Source of the DNA: Oscillospiraceae bacterium
Lineage (GTDB): Bacteria; Bacillota_A; Clostridia; Oscillospirales; CAG-272
Length of the DNA stretch: 20,666 bases
Direction: 5' to 3'
Assembly: GCA_015064195.1 (NCBI GenBank)
Contig: SVSO01000027.1
Coordinates: 1-20,666 of the forward strand
Within the stretch, counting starts at the first letter, position 1; the number at the start of each line of letters is the position of its first letter. Shown in pieces: positions 1 through 7,554 of this stretch. Position numbers and translations under genes: made by a program. The notes beneath the pieces are model-generated. The model ran no database searches, was not told the origin of the DNA, and saw only the letters and a list, made by a program, of their open reading frames with translations.

Positions 1-152
1 ATATATATATATACTGTTAACAAATGGTGAAATTATATGAATTTTGTATGAATTATCTTCGGGAGGGATCGTTATTCAAGGGGGATATTTGATTTGTGAA
101 TATTTAGAGGTTCCCTAATATTACATTAATCTTACATTTGCAAAAAATCTCT
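1..152. other. AT-rich intergenic left edge
   Basis: This stretch opens with a run of alternating A and T (positions 1-13) and holds a short direct repeat of TATGAATT. I see no convincing reading frame, RNA gene or terminator. It is the upstream flank of the ireB transcription unit; the gene to its left is outside the window. Confidence 0.4.
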
Positions 153-185
153 TGCAATTTTTCTGCATTTGGTGTATCATATAAT
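153..185 (+). promoter_or_regulatory. Probable SigA promoter of the ireB-ribF unit
   Basis: A -35-like TTGCAA (153-158) is followed after 16 bases by TATCAT (175-180). A perfect TATAAT also sits at 180-185, but 21 bases from the same -35. Either choice places transcription start around 187-192, just upstream of ireB. The -35 is imperfect, so the exact hexamers are uncertain. Confidence 0.5.
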
Positions 186-234
186 CATGAAAGATACAAA
201 AGACGCATCCGATAGAACGAAAGGAATGATTTTG

Positions 235-522
235 ATGCCGATGCAGACTGCTGATATGGAAGCGCAGGTTTTGTCCGATAAGAGCAAGACGATAACCTTC
301 ACCGTCCACGATGAAAAGGAGGACGAGACAAAGCGCACACTCAGTGCAATTTACGAGGCTCTCCGCGAAAAGGGTTATAATCCGATCAATCAGCTTGTCG
401 GCTATATCCTTTCCGAAGACCCCACATACATTACGAACTATAAGAACGCCCGCAGCCTGATCCGCCGCATTGACCGCGATGAGCTGCTCAATACCCTGGT
501 GCGGAATTATCTCGGCGTTTGA
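235..522 (+). CDS. ireB: IreB-family regulatory phosphoprotein (UPF0297)
   Basis: This is a small cytosolic protein of the IreB/UPF0297 family. In enterococci IreB is a substrate of the IreK (PrkC-type) Ser/Thr kinase and a negative regulator of intrinsic cephalosporin tolerance. The family signature is clear: [16 protein letters not shown], then DPTYIT, then [14 protein letters not shown] near the C-terminus. I chose the ATG at 235 (95 residues) because AAAGGA at 220-225 lies 9 bases upstream and family members are about 85-95 residues. The frame stays open upstream to a TTG at 169 and an ATG at 187, but those overlap the promoter and lack a Shine-Dalgarno site. Threonines near the N-terminus (residues 5, 19, 21, 23) are possible phosphosites, by analogy only. 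ribF begins 6 bases after the stop. The usual alaS and ruvX neighbours are not seen here. Confidence 0.87.
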   Translation: MPMQTADMEAQVLSDKSKTITFTVHDEKEDETKRTLSAIYEALREKGYNPINQLVGYILSEDPTYITNYKNARSLIRRIDRDELLNTLVRNYLGV

Positions 523-528
523 TCTCTT

Positions 529-1479
529 ATGGACGTATACAATCTTCACACGATGCAGAAAGAGGAGGGCGTCAGCTCTCCTCTCTCTGTAGCTTTAGGA
601 AATTTTGACGGTGTTCACGTCGGTCATGCGGCACTGATCACCCGGGCGGTGGAGATCGCAAAGGCGCGGAGCATCGCATCTGCTGTCTGGACCTTCGCCG
701 ACGGTGCGGATGCACTGCCCAACAAGCCGGCGGCAAATGCCATCACCACCACCGAAGAAAAGCTGGCGCTTATCGCCGCGCTGGGCGTGGATTACGCCAT
801 TCTCGAAAGCTTTGAGCGGGTGCGAGGCTACTCGCCGGAGCGGTTCGTAAAAGAGCTGCTGATCGGAAAATGCGGTGCGGTCTGCGCAGTCTGCGGCTTT
901 AATTTCCGCTTCGGCGCAGGCGGGCTTGGAACCGGCGACACCCTTGCTGAGCTGATGCGGCCCTATGACTGCATCGTTGTTCCGCCGGTGTATGCGGACG
1001 GCATACCGGTCAGCTCCACCGGTGCGCGGCTGCTCATTGAAGCGGGGGATATGGAAGGAGCGGCGCGGCTTCTCGGACGGCCGTTTTCCATCGATTTTCC
1101 CGTCGTTCACGGCAAAAAGCTGGGACGTACCATCGGCATCCCCACCATCAATCAGCAGTTCCCCGACGGTCACGTGATCCCAAGAAGCGGCATCTATGCC
1201 TGCAAAGTGGAGATCGGCGCGGAAAGATTCCCCGGTGTTGCCAATGTGGGCATCCGTCCCACCATCGCCGAGGATTCCCACACGGTCAACTGCGAGACCC
1301 ATATCATCCACTACACAGGCTGGCTGTACGGAGAGAATATCAAGGTCTCCTTTTTCAAGCGGCTGCGGGATGAGATCAAATTTGACAGCATTGATGCACT
1401 GCGGGCGCAGATCGAGCGCGATATCGCAGGCACTCTCGATTACTTCTCGGACGAACAACGGAAGGAATGCGATTCATGA
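529..1479 (+). CDS. ribF: Bifunctional riboflavin kinase/FAD synthetase
   Basis: The 316-residue protein phosphorylates riboflavin to FMN and adenylylates FMN to FAD in the cytosol. The N-terminal FAD synthetase (nucleotidyltransferase) domain carries GNFDGVHVGH at residues 24-33 and the ISSTxxR-type motif SSTGAR at 162-167. The C-terminal riboflavin kinase domain starts near residue 185, with HGKKLGRTIGIPTIN at 194-208, the conserved GVANVGIRPT loop, and ETH with the catalytic Glu256. The length is normal for the family. The start at 529 follows the ireB stop by 6 bases and has no good Shine-Dalgarno site, so translation may be coupled to ireB. The stop overlaps the start of the next gene in an ATGA. 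Both domains look intact. Confidence 0.97.
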   Translation: MDVYNLHTMQKEEGVSSPLSVALGNFDGVHVGHAALITRAVEIAKARSIASAVWTFADGADALPNKPAANAITTTEEKLALIAALGVDYAILESFERVRGYSPERFVKELLIGKCGAVCAVCGFNFRFGAGGLGTGDTLAELMRPYDCIVVPPVYADGIPVSSTGARLLIEAGDMEGAARLLGRPFSIDFPVVHGKKLGRTIGIPTINQQFPDGHVIPRSGIYACKVEIGAERFPGVANVGIRPTIAEDSHTVNCETHIIHYTGWLYGENIKVSFFKRLRDEIKFDSIDALRAQIERDIAGTLDYFSDEQRKECDS

Positions 1480-2900
1480 AACAGCGAATCACGGCTTTTG
1501 TGCTGGCACTGCTCTGTATTCTGCCCCTCATGCTTCCCCTTGCAGCAGAGGATACTGCGGCGGCGGAATCGACGGCGGAAGAAACTACAGCCGAGCCTGC
1601 ACCGGAGACAACGGCTGAGCCGGAGCCGGAAGCCCCGGAGATGATCCTTGACCCGGGCATCGAAAATGTGGGCGCGGCGTGCGTATATAATATTGAAAAT
1701 GACCGCTATATCTACGAGCTGGACGCGGATCGGGTGATCTATCCCGCATCCACGGTGAAGCTCATGACCGCCATTGTGGCCATCGAGCTGATGGGCAGTG
1801 ATATGCAGCGGAAGATCGAAGTACCGGCGGAGGCCATCTTCCGGCTCAAGGGCAACAATATCGCCCTCAAGCGCGGCGAGGTGCTGACACTGGAGCAGCT
1901 GCTCTATGCCCTTATCTGCGGCGGTGCAAACGATGCGGCAAACACGCTGGCGATCGAGGCGGCGGGCAGCATCGAGGCCTTTGTCGCCCTGATGAACGAC
2001 AAGGCGCAGTCCATCGGCGCGGTGAATACCAACTACACCAATCCCACGGGTATGCACGATCCCGCCATGGTGACGACGGCCAGAGATACCGCCATTATCG
2101 CCACCTATGCGCTGGGAACGGTACCGATTGCAGATATGTCCTCGGTGGAAAAATTCGTGCTTCCGGCGACAAACAAGGCCGAATCCCGCACGGTTTTCAA
2201 TAAGAACTACTATTTCGCCACCAATATGGAGTATCTGTACATCTGGAAGATCCCCCGCGGCCTCAATGCGGGCTATACGATTGAAGGCGGCTACTGCGTG
2301 GCAACGACGGCGACCCGTGACGGCCTCACCTATGTGGTGGTGGTCATGGATGCCAAAGCGGACGAAAAATACATCTATTCCTACACCGAAGCGGCGGATC
2401 TCATCAAATGGGCATTCAACACCTACGGCTATGTGAATGTGCTGACCACGGCGGATATGATCTGCGAGGTGCCGGTGCGGCTTGCCAGCCGGGTGGACTA
2501 TGTGACCCTGTTCCCGTCGCAGAATATCGAGCTGTATCTGCCGACAGCCATCGATGTTTCCAAGGATATCGAGCTTGACTGGCATCTGACGGAGGATTCC
2601 CTGACCGCGCCGGTCAGCGAAGGGCAGGTGGTCGGATCGCTGACCGTCACCTTCAACGGCACGGATCTCGGCACATACGATCTGATCACCCGAAACAGCG
2701 TCAGCCGCAACAATGTGCTGTACGTGCTGGATCTGTTCCTCAGCTTCACCGAGAGCGGCGTGTTCAGGGCGGCGGTGGTCATATTGATCCTCGCGGCGGC
2801 CGCATATGTGGGCGTACTGATCTTCATCCGGACGAGAAACAATCGCAGAAGAACCGTATCAAGACAGATCGCACCGCAAAATCGTCAGCGCAGACGGTGA
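1476..2900 (+). CDS. D-alanyl-D-alanine carboxypeptidase-like protein (S11 family), degenerate catalytic motifs
   Basis: This 474-residue protein has the fold of DacA/PBP5-type peptidases, which trim peptidoglycan stem peptides outside the membrane. It starts at 1476: AAGGA (1462-1466) is 9 bases upstream and ATGA overlaps the ribF stop. Layout: signal peptide 1-24; an acidic Thr/Pro/Glu-rich linker about 25-58; peptidase domain about 60-310; a PBP5-C-like beta domain about 320-405; a C-terminal membrane helix about 431-452; and a basic tail. The first motif, SxxK, is intact (S92-T-V-K95). The second, normally SxN, reads G150-A-N152. The third, normally KTG before the GYT segment, reads N264-A-G266. 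With two of three motifs altered, D,D-carboxypeptidase activity is doubtful. A noncatalytic or altered role is plausible. The family assignment is secure from PASTVKLMTA, GYTIEGGYCVATTATRDG and overall order. Confidence 0.88.
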   Translation: MKQRITAFVLALLCILPLMLPLAAEDTAAAESTAEETTAEPAPETTAEPEPEAPEMILDPGIENVGAACVYNIENDRYIYELDADRVIYPASTVKLMTAIVAIELMGSDMQRKIEVPAEAIFRLKGNNIALKRGEVLTLEQLLYALICGGANDAANTLAIEAAGSIEAFVALMNDKAQSIGAVNTNYTNPTGMHDPAMVTTARDTAIIATYALGTVPIADMSSVEKFVLPATNKAESRTVFNKNYYFATNMEYLYIWKIPRGLNAGYTIEGGYCVATTATRDGLTYVVVVMDAKADEKYIYSYTEAADLIKWAFNTYGYVNVLTTADMICEVPVRLASRVDYVTLFPSQNIELYLPTAIDVSKDIELDWHLTEDSLTAPVSEGQVVGSLTVTFNGTDLGTYDLITRNSVSRNNVLYVLDLFLSFTESGVFRAAVVILILAAAAYVGVLIFIRTRNNRRRTVSRQIAPQNRQRRR

Positions 2901-2916
2901 TCATGACAGAATTATG

Positions 2917-2942
2917 AAAAAATCGGGAACTTTTTGTCCCCG
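2917..2942 (-). terminator. Rho-independent terminator for leftward transcripts
   Basis: Read on the minus strand, a 7-pair stem (2942-2936 with 2930-2924) encloses an AAAAA loop and is followed at once by six Us (2922-2917). One position is an A-C mismatch in the plus strand but a G-U wobble in minus-strand RNA, which favours function on the minus strand. It would end transcripts that run past the GH78 stop at 3164. Confidence 0.6.
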
Positions 2943-2996
2943 GCCGGCGTCATATACAGTAATAACGACAGACTCAATGAGAATGGAGACGGACAA

Positions 2997-3128
2997 ATGC
3001 TCACACTGACCGACGTTGTAACCGCATCACCGCCCACCGCCGACGGCTTCACCGCATCGGCGCTCATCCTGATCGGCGCGATTATTGCGCTGTTTGTGGT
3101 GATGAAAAATAAGCTGAAGAAGAAATGA
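2997..3128 (+). CDS. 43-residue single-pass membrane protein
   Basis: I do not recognise this gene. The ATG at 2997 has GGAGA (2985-2989) 7 bases upstream, so it is a credible short gene. The frame is open further upstream to a TTG at 2934, but without a ribosome-binding site. Residues 1-18 are polar or mildly hydrophobic and contain SPPTAD. Residues about 19-36 form one strong hydrophobic helix, and the protein ends in MKNKLKKK. The order SPPTAD, helix, Lys-rich tail resembles the C-terminal sorting signal of sortase substrates (compare SPQTGD or NPQTGD), but here it stands alone and the Gly is Ala. It could also be a small stress peptide or a type I toxin-like peptide; nothing decides between these. 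No plus-strand terminator separates it from the DacA-like gene, so it is probably the last gene of that operon. Confidence 0.55.
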   Translation: MLTLTDVVTASPPTADGFTASALILIGAIIALFVVMKNKLKKK

Positions 3129-3130
3129 AG

Positions 3131-3165
3131 ACTGCCGTCACGGTGAACCGTGACGGCAGTTTTTT
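3131..3165 (+). terminator. Strong rho-independent terminator
   Basis: A perfect 13-pair stem (3131-3143 with 3148-3160) with a TGAA loop is followed by a T run at 3160-3165. It lies 3 bases after the stop of the 43-residue gene and ends the ireB-to-small-gene transcription unit. Its T run overlaps the stop codon of the convergent GH78 gene. On the minus strand there is no good U run after the stem, so it mainly serves the plus strand. Confidence 0.93.
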
Positions 3166-5329
3166 AGTCGTTTTTGAGAATCCGGTAATTGTAGAAGCCG
3201 CGCTCCCACTCGAATTCGATGTGCCGGTTATCCGGCAGAGGAATGCGCATTTCCAGCGACTCCACATCGCGGGGAATGTGCGGGCGGACGTCCACGTCGG
3301 CAAATCCGGGGGTCTTGGGCGTCACACCGAGAATGTCCTCGATGAGCACCGAGATCGGTGCACTTGCCCACGGATGACAGAGGCTGGTGTTCCACTTCTG
3401 ATCCTTGCCCCACGCCTCAAAGCAGGTGGTCGCACCCTCGCGGATCATCTGATACCACGAATGGATGGAGGTGTCGGTGAGCAGTCGGTAGGCATCGGTG
3501 TACAGATTCATGCGGCAGAGGGCCTTGAGTACGAAATATGCCATGTAAACGCCGCAGTTGAAGCCTTTTTTGCGGATGAGATCGGCGATGCGGCCATGGG
3601 CTTCCGGTTTCGCAAAGCCGAAATAGGCGGGAAGCACATTGGCGTGGAGCGAGGTGTGATCGCTCGTTTCGCTGTCGGCATACAGGCCGGATTCCTCCCG
3701 ATAGAAGCATCGGTTGAAGGCTTCGATGAGGGCCTCGGAACGGCGTGCACCTTCCTCTAACTTGATGCCCAGGATGTCGATGATCTTTTCGGTGCAGATG
3801 ACCGCGCCCACGTAGAATGCGTTGATGACGTTATGTACGCCCGGGCCGATGGGCTTGTCCAGCGGGAAGTCATAATCGTCCCGCAGCATGGTCGGCCAGT
3901 CCACCAGATTCCACTTGCAGTCAACGCCGTCCAGCAGTCCGTCCTCCCGCTGATATTTTTCAAAATAGGAGAGGAGTCGGTCACAGACCTCCAGCATTTC
4001 GCGCAGTCCGTCCTCATCGCCGGTGAAATCCCAGTACCGCAGTGCCAGAATGGGGAACTGCAGGGAATAATCGGCGATCTCCTGAGAATAGGAGCCGGGT
4101 GTGACAGCCATCAGACCTTCATCGATGAAGGCGGATTCCATCTGATTTTTCACCGCCTTGACAAACAGGCGGGTGTCGCCGGTCAGCCAGAGATGCGATG
4201 CGCTCGTAATGGTGAGGTCGCCGGCATACTGACCCTTTTCGCGGCCGGGGCAATCGACGAACACTTCCTGTGCGCCGAGCTTTACGCCGGTTTTGCAGAT
4301 ATCGAAAACCGCCGACAGTACCGGATCGCTCGTTTCGAGCTGACACGCTTCGTCATCGAACGGCCAGTGCCGCTCGACTGCACACACAGAGACGATTTCC
4401 ACGTCATCACCGTACAGCAGCTCCGCGTAACGGAAGGCCTTGTATTCGTACTGATCGATCAGATTCTCGCCTTCGCAGAGAATGACCGTCTCCTCGTAGT
4501 GGCAGTTCGCGCGGGTTTTGTATCGGATTTCCGTCTCAGGTGTCAGCTCACCCTCCGTGCCGTTTGCAAGCTCCTCCGCCATCCGGATTCTCACCGTGCT
4601 TCCGTCATGCGCGCGGACAGTGATGCGGAGCGTCGCCGTCGTCTCGCGGCCGAAATCGAGAATGCGCGAGCCGTCGCGGATGATCTCACCCACGGCTTCG
4701 ATCTCATGCACATCCAGCGTTCCCACCGGCTCGTCGGCAAAGACAAGATCCGTCTTTCCGAGCCGTGCCCGCTCCCACGGGGTGAGCGGAATGCGCAGAT
4801 CCCGATCCTCCGAAAACTGGGTGTCGTAAGCGATGCGGCGTGTGCCGATGAAGGAGCGGTCAACGGCGCACTCCCACGTTTCATCGGTCTCGAGAATGAC
4901 TTCCTCGCTGCCGTCCGGCAGAATACCGATGACCGCGCCGATCAGACCGCAGCGCAGATCGCCGCTGTTGTAGGCGCGGTTGATGAGTCCCTGATAATGT
5001 ACCACGGCGGTGAGCATATTCTCGCCACCATGGAGATATTCGGTGATGTCAAGGCTGTTGTACTGATAGCGGAAGGGATAGCCCTGTGCCGGGCCCTGCG
5101 CGATAAAATTGCCGTCAATATACAGCTTGTAGTAATCGTCTGCCGTCAGATCCATGCGGATGCGCTCATACCGTCCCGGCGGAACGGTGAGCGGATGACG
5201 GAAATGGATATAGAGATTCTTCAGCTCGTCCGGATGGGAAAGCTCTCTCGGTTCGCTTTCGCGATGATAGACATCAAGAGGCGGCAGATAGGCGAACTCG
5301 GCGAGCGTTATAAAGTTTCCTCTCAGCAT
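3164..5329 (-). CDS. Cytosolic alpha-L-rhamnosidase-like glycoside hydrolase (GH78)
   Basis: The 721-residue protein matches GH78, enzymes that invert and hydrolyse terminal alpha-L-rhamnose from glycans and plant glycosides. N-terminal beta-sandwich domains (about 1-320) precede the (alpha/alpha)6 barrel (about 325-670) and a short C-terminal beta domain. The acidic catalytic-site signature is present as D359-C-P-G-R-E364 followed by D371. It has the same spacing as the D/E/D trio of well-studied GH78 enzymes. The likely general base is E638 in GATTCFEAW, with H652 in the following SLCHPW. There is no signal peptide, so it should act on imported oligosaccharides or glycosides. The ATG lies 2 bases after the stop of the upstream gene, with GAGGAG about 14 bases away, which suggests translational coupling. 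Substrate could differ from rhamnose, since this clan includes variants. Confidence 0.9.
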   Translation of the reverse strand: MLRGNFITLAEFAYLPPLDVYHRESEPRELSHPDELKNLYIHFRHPLTVPPGRYERIRMDLTADDYYKLYIDGNFIAQGPAQGYPFRYQYNSLDITEYLHGGENMLTAVVHYQGLINRAYNSGDLRCGLIGAVIGILPDGSEEVILETDETWECAVDRSFIGTRRIAYDTQFSEDRDLRIPLTPWERARLGKTDLVFADEPVGTLDVHEIEAVGEIIRDGSRILDFGRETTATLRITVRAHDGSTVRIRMAEELANGTEGELTPETEIRYKTRANCHYEETVILCEGENLIDQYEYKAFRYAELLYGDDVEIVSVCAVERHWPFDDEACQLETSDPVLSAVFDICKTGVKLGAQEVFVDCPGREKGQYAGDLTITSASHLWLTGDTRLFVKAVKNQMESAFIDEGLMAVTPGSYSQEIADYSLQFPILALRYWDFTGDEDGLREMLEVCDRLLSYFEKYQREDGLLDGVDCKWNLVDWPTMLRDDYDFPLDKPIGPGVHNVINAFYVGAVICTEKIIDILGIKLEEGARRSEALIEAFNRCFYREESGLYADSETSDHTSLHANVLPAYFGFAKPEAHGRIADLIRKKGFNCGVYMAYFVLKALCRMNLYTDAYRLLTDTSIHSWYQMIREGATTCFEAWGKDQKWNTSLCHPWASAPISVLIEDILGVTPKTPGFADVDVRPHIPRDVESLEMRIPLPDNRHIEFEWERGFYNYRILKND

Positions 5330-5331
5330 GA

Positions 5332-5664
5332 TTAAAAGGGCATCTCCTCGTCGTCAAGGTCGTAGTATTCCTCAAGCTCACGGCGGCGGCGTCGTTCCTT
5401 CAGGCTCTCAAAGAGGCTCTTGAACAGCAGCACCAGCAGAAGGATGGAGGTCACGGTGCAGACGGAGATGACGATGAGCTTTGCCACGGAGATCTTGAAA
5501 TCGCCGCGGGCGGAGAAGGTGAGATAGGGCTTCTTTTCCTTCTTTCTGCCGTAGAAGGAGGTGGTGAAGTCAAAGGTCTGCTTGAGGGTCAGTCCTTTGG
5601 GGCTGTAAAGCTGCTTTGACAGCTTTTTCATATCCTTGCGGATTCGTTTTCTGAGCTTTGCCAT
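5332..5664 (-). CDS. Small basic single-pass membrane protein, unknown function
   Basis: I do not recognise this 110-residue protein. It has a Lys/Arg-rich N-terminal half (about 25 basic residues in the first 60), one membrane helix at about 59-81, then a short tail with five consecutive arginines (91-95) and an acidic end (DLDDEE). By the positive-inside rule both flanks are basic, so the topology is unclear. The ATG at 5664 has only a weak, distant Shine-Dalgarno site (AAAGGC, about 14 bases). An internal ATG at residue 12 is an alternative. It lies 45 bases after the multi-pass membrane gene and 2 bases before the GH78 gene, so the three form one minus-strand operon. A partner or adaptor role with the upstream membrane protein is conjecture. 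Confidence 0.72.
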   Translation of the reverse strand: MAKLRKRIRKDMKKLSKQLYSPKGLTLKQTFDFTTSFYGRKKEKKPYLTFSARGDFKISVAKLIVISVCTVTSILLLVLLFKSLFESLKERRRRRELEEYYDLDDEEMPF

Positions 5665-5709
5665 GTTGTTACCATGCCTTTCTTCCGTGCCGGAGGGCCG
5701 GAATATCGT

Positions 5710-6300
5710 TTATTTTTTCTTTCCCGACAGATTCGGATTGATGCCGAACACGCCGAGGATGCGAATGTTTTTCGAGCCGAGATAATAGGACAGCCAGCCC
5801 ACGAGAATGGCGGGCAGAGTGATGATGATGAACCACCACCACACGTCGAGGATGGTCCATTCGGGATAGAGCGCATTCTGGAGCAGCTTGATGACACCGA
5901 GATACATTCCTTCGAGCAGCCGGGCCAGCGTGTTGCAGATAAAGCTCATATTGGCGGCCCATTCCGCACCGGTCGCCGTGGAGATGATTGCGCCTGCGCC
6001 CATGAGAATGGCCAGCAGGAGATTGGGAATGTTGGCGCAGAGTGCGAGGAAGAAGCCCTTCATGGGGAATTCCTTCATTCTGCCGCCGTCGATACGGATC
6101 TTGTCCTTGGCACCGATCTCCCAGCCGTTGACGTAGAGCAGATAGAGATAGAACAGGATGGAAAAAATGCTGGATACGAGCAGAAATGTGGAATTGGAGC
6201 CGGTCGCCATGGCGAGCATGGTGCCGAAGATCGTCATGCCGAACTGGGTGACAAGCATTTTTACCATGATATAGGAATTTTCTTTAAAAAAGCCGAGCAT
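5710..6300 (-). CDS. Multi-pass integral membrane protein, unknown function
   Basis: This 196-residue protein belongs to no family I can name. Hydrophobic segments at about 12-33, 38-58, 82-107, 118-140 (more amphipathic) and 152-175 suggest four or five membrane helices. The last is preceded by three consecutive Trp (154-156), and the protein ends in a basic GKKK tail. I chose the ATG at 6300 because AGGTGA lies 6 bases upstream; the frame continues to an ATG at 6375, but that lies on the promoter. It is the first gene of the minus-strand operon with the small membrane protein and GH78. It shows no ABC permease EAA loop or transporter signature I can identify, so a role in glycan uptake is only suggested by position. 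Confidence 0.8.
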   Translation of the reverse strand: MLGFFKENSYIMVKMLVTQFGMTIFGTMLAMATGSNSTFLLVSSIFSILFYLYLLYVNGWEIGAKDKIRIDGGRMKEFPMKGFFLALCANIPNLLLAILMGAGAIISTATGAEWAANMSFICNTLARLLEGMYLGVIKLLQNALYPEWTILDVWWWFIIITLPAILVGWLSYYLGSKNIRILGVFGINPNLSGKKK

Positions 6301-6346
6301 AGCATCACCTGTGAAAACGCGGACTTGGCGCGTGTAGTATATATAT

Positions 6347-6375
6347 ATTTTATAAACATCCGAGGGCTTTTTCAA
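6347..6375 (-). promoter_or_regulatory. SigA promoter of the membrane protein-GH78 operon
   Basis: On the minus strand TTGAAA (6375-6370) is followed after exactly 17 bases by TAAAAT (6352-6347), giving transcription start near 6340 and a leader of about 40 bases. The initially transcribed region is an alternating AT tract (6338-6347). It faces away from the recombinase promoter at 6442. Confidence 0.75.
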
Positions 6376-6441
6376 GGGGTTCCCTTAAAAATTTACACTT
6401 TATTCGTGAAAGCTTTACCGGAACGGCAGAGAAGGCAATGC

Positions 6442-6470
6442 TTGACAAATCGGCGCGTGTGAGTTATAAT
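6442..6470 (+). promoter_or_regulatory. Perfect-consensus SigA promoter of the recombinase gene
   Basis: TTGACA (6442-6447), a 17-base spacer and TATAAT (6465-6470) match the housekeeping consensus exactly. Start of transcription is expected near 6477. That lies downstream of the upstream in-frame ATG at 6472 and supports the gene start at 6508. Confidence 0.93.
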
Positions 6471-6507
6471 TATGGTAAAGATAGATTTTCACACACCGGA
6501 GGAGATT

Positions 6508-7554
6508 ATGCAGACTCTTGTGAATTACGATGAGCTGCCCGAGATCGTGCGTCAGTTTATCAGCTACAAGCTGACCGTACAGGGCCGCTCGCAGAAGACC
6601 ATGGACGAATACGCGCTGGATCTGCGCACTTTTTTTCGCTGGCTGACGGCAGTGCGTACCGGTAGGGATGTACGGGTGATGGATGAGGATGCGCTGGCGG
6701 CAGTGGACATCACCGGCGTGGATCTCGCCCTCATCGATTCGGTGAAGCCGGAGGAGATCTACAGCTTTCTCCATTATGTGCTGGAATCCCGGGGCAACAA
6801 ATGGTCGGCCAGAGCGCGCAAGCTGTCCGCCATCAAGAGCTTTTACAAATATCTCACCGTCAGCATCAAAATAACGAACCACAATCCGGCCAAGGATATC
6901 GACAGCCCGCAGAAAAAGAAAACCCTGCCGAAATATCTCACGCTGGAGGAGAGCGAAGCACTGCTGGAAGCGGTGCGCGCGGATACGGATTCCCGCACAA
7001 AGGAGCGGGACTCCTGCATTCTCGTGCTGTTTTTAAATTGCGGGATGCGTCTTTCCGAGCTGGTGGGCATCAATCTCTCCGACATCGACCGGAACATGGA
7101 ATCCCTGCGCGTCATCGGAAAAGGCGCAAAGGAGCGCATCATCTACTTAAACGATGCCTGTCGTGCGGCGATCCGTGCCTATCTGCCCGTCCGCGCAGCG
7201 GATGAGGTTCAGCAGAAGGATAAAAATGCCCTGTTTCTGTCCTCCCGCCATGCCCGCATCAGCAACAAAACGGTGCAGTGGGTGGTGTACAAATACCTCA
7301 AGGCGGCGGGGCTGGAAAACAAGCATTTTTCGACCCATAAGCTGCGGCATACGGCGGCGACTCTCATGTATCAGAGCGGCAACGTGGATGTGCGGGTGCT
7401 CAAGGACATCCTCGGCCACGAACAGCTCAATACCACACAGATCTACACCCACGTCAGCGATGAGAGCATGAAGCGGGCCATGGCGCAGAATCCGCTGGCG
7501 GGCTATCGTGCGGGCGGGCGGAAAAAGGATAACGATGACGACGACGATGTATGA
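6508..7554 (+). CDS. Xer-like tyrosine recombinase
   Basis: The 348-residue protein is a site-specific tyrosine recombinase of the XerC/XerD type, which cuts and rejoins DNA through a 3'-phosphotyrosine. The N-terminal SAM-like core-binding domain spans about 10-125 and the catalytic domain about 140-335. All six catalytic residues are visible: R181 (CGMRLSE), K205 (GKGAK), H277 and R280 (THKLRH), H304 (LGHEQL) and Y313 (QIYTHV). GGAGG ends 5 bases before the ATG at 6508. It is about 50 residues longer than typical XerC/D. The extra residues come from a segment at about 50-80 in the N-terminal domain and from a C-terminal tail ending in a run of Asp. There is no integrated element around it, so a chromosomal role (dimer resolution or similar) is more likely than a phage integrase, but its target site is not identified here. 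Confidence 0.9.
   Translation: MQTLVNYDELPEIVRQFISYKLTVQGRSQKTMDEYALDLRTFFRWLTAVRTGRDVRVMDEDALAAVDITGVDLALIDSVKPEEIYSFLHYVLESRGNKWSARARKLSAIKSFYKYLTVSIKITNHNPAKDIDSPQKKKTLPKYLTLEESEALLEAVRADTDSRTKERDSCILVLFLNCGMRLSELVGINLSDIDRNMESLRVIGKGAKERIIYLNDACRAAIRAYLPVRAADEVQQKDKNALFLSSRHARISNKTVQWVVYKYLKAAGLENKHFSTHKLRHTAATLMYQSGNVDVRVLKDILGHEQLNTTQIYTHVSDESMKRAMAQNPLAGYRAGGRKKDNDDDDDV

Noticed and set aside
2926..2951. GGAAC ... GTC spaced 18 bases apart, resembling an extracytoplasmic-function sigma promoter before the 43-residue gene
   Set aside because: The same bases form the stem of the minus-strand terminator at 2917-2942, which explains them better, and such short half-sites arise easily by chance.
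3125..3760. Long open frame on the plus strand opposite GH78; similar long frames lie at 3833-5335 and opposite rpoB (18194-20185, minus)
   Set aside because: These mirror genuine, family-matched genes on the other strand, lack ribosome-binding sites and give low-plausibility proteins. They result from biased codon use in GC-rich genes.
6331..6358. Possible dif-like site beside the Xer-like gene: TATATA centre with a right arm matching about 8 of 11 bases of the XerD arm of Bacillus dif
   Set aside because: The left arm matches only about 2 of 11 bases, and the sequence overlaps the -10 and start region of a good promoter, so AT-rich coincidence is more likely.
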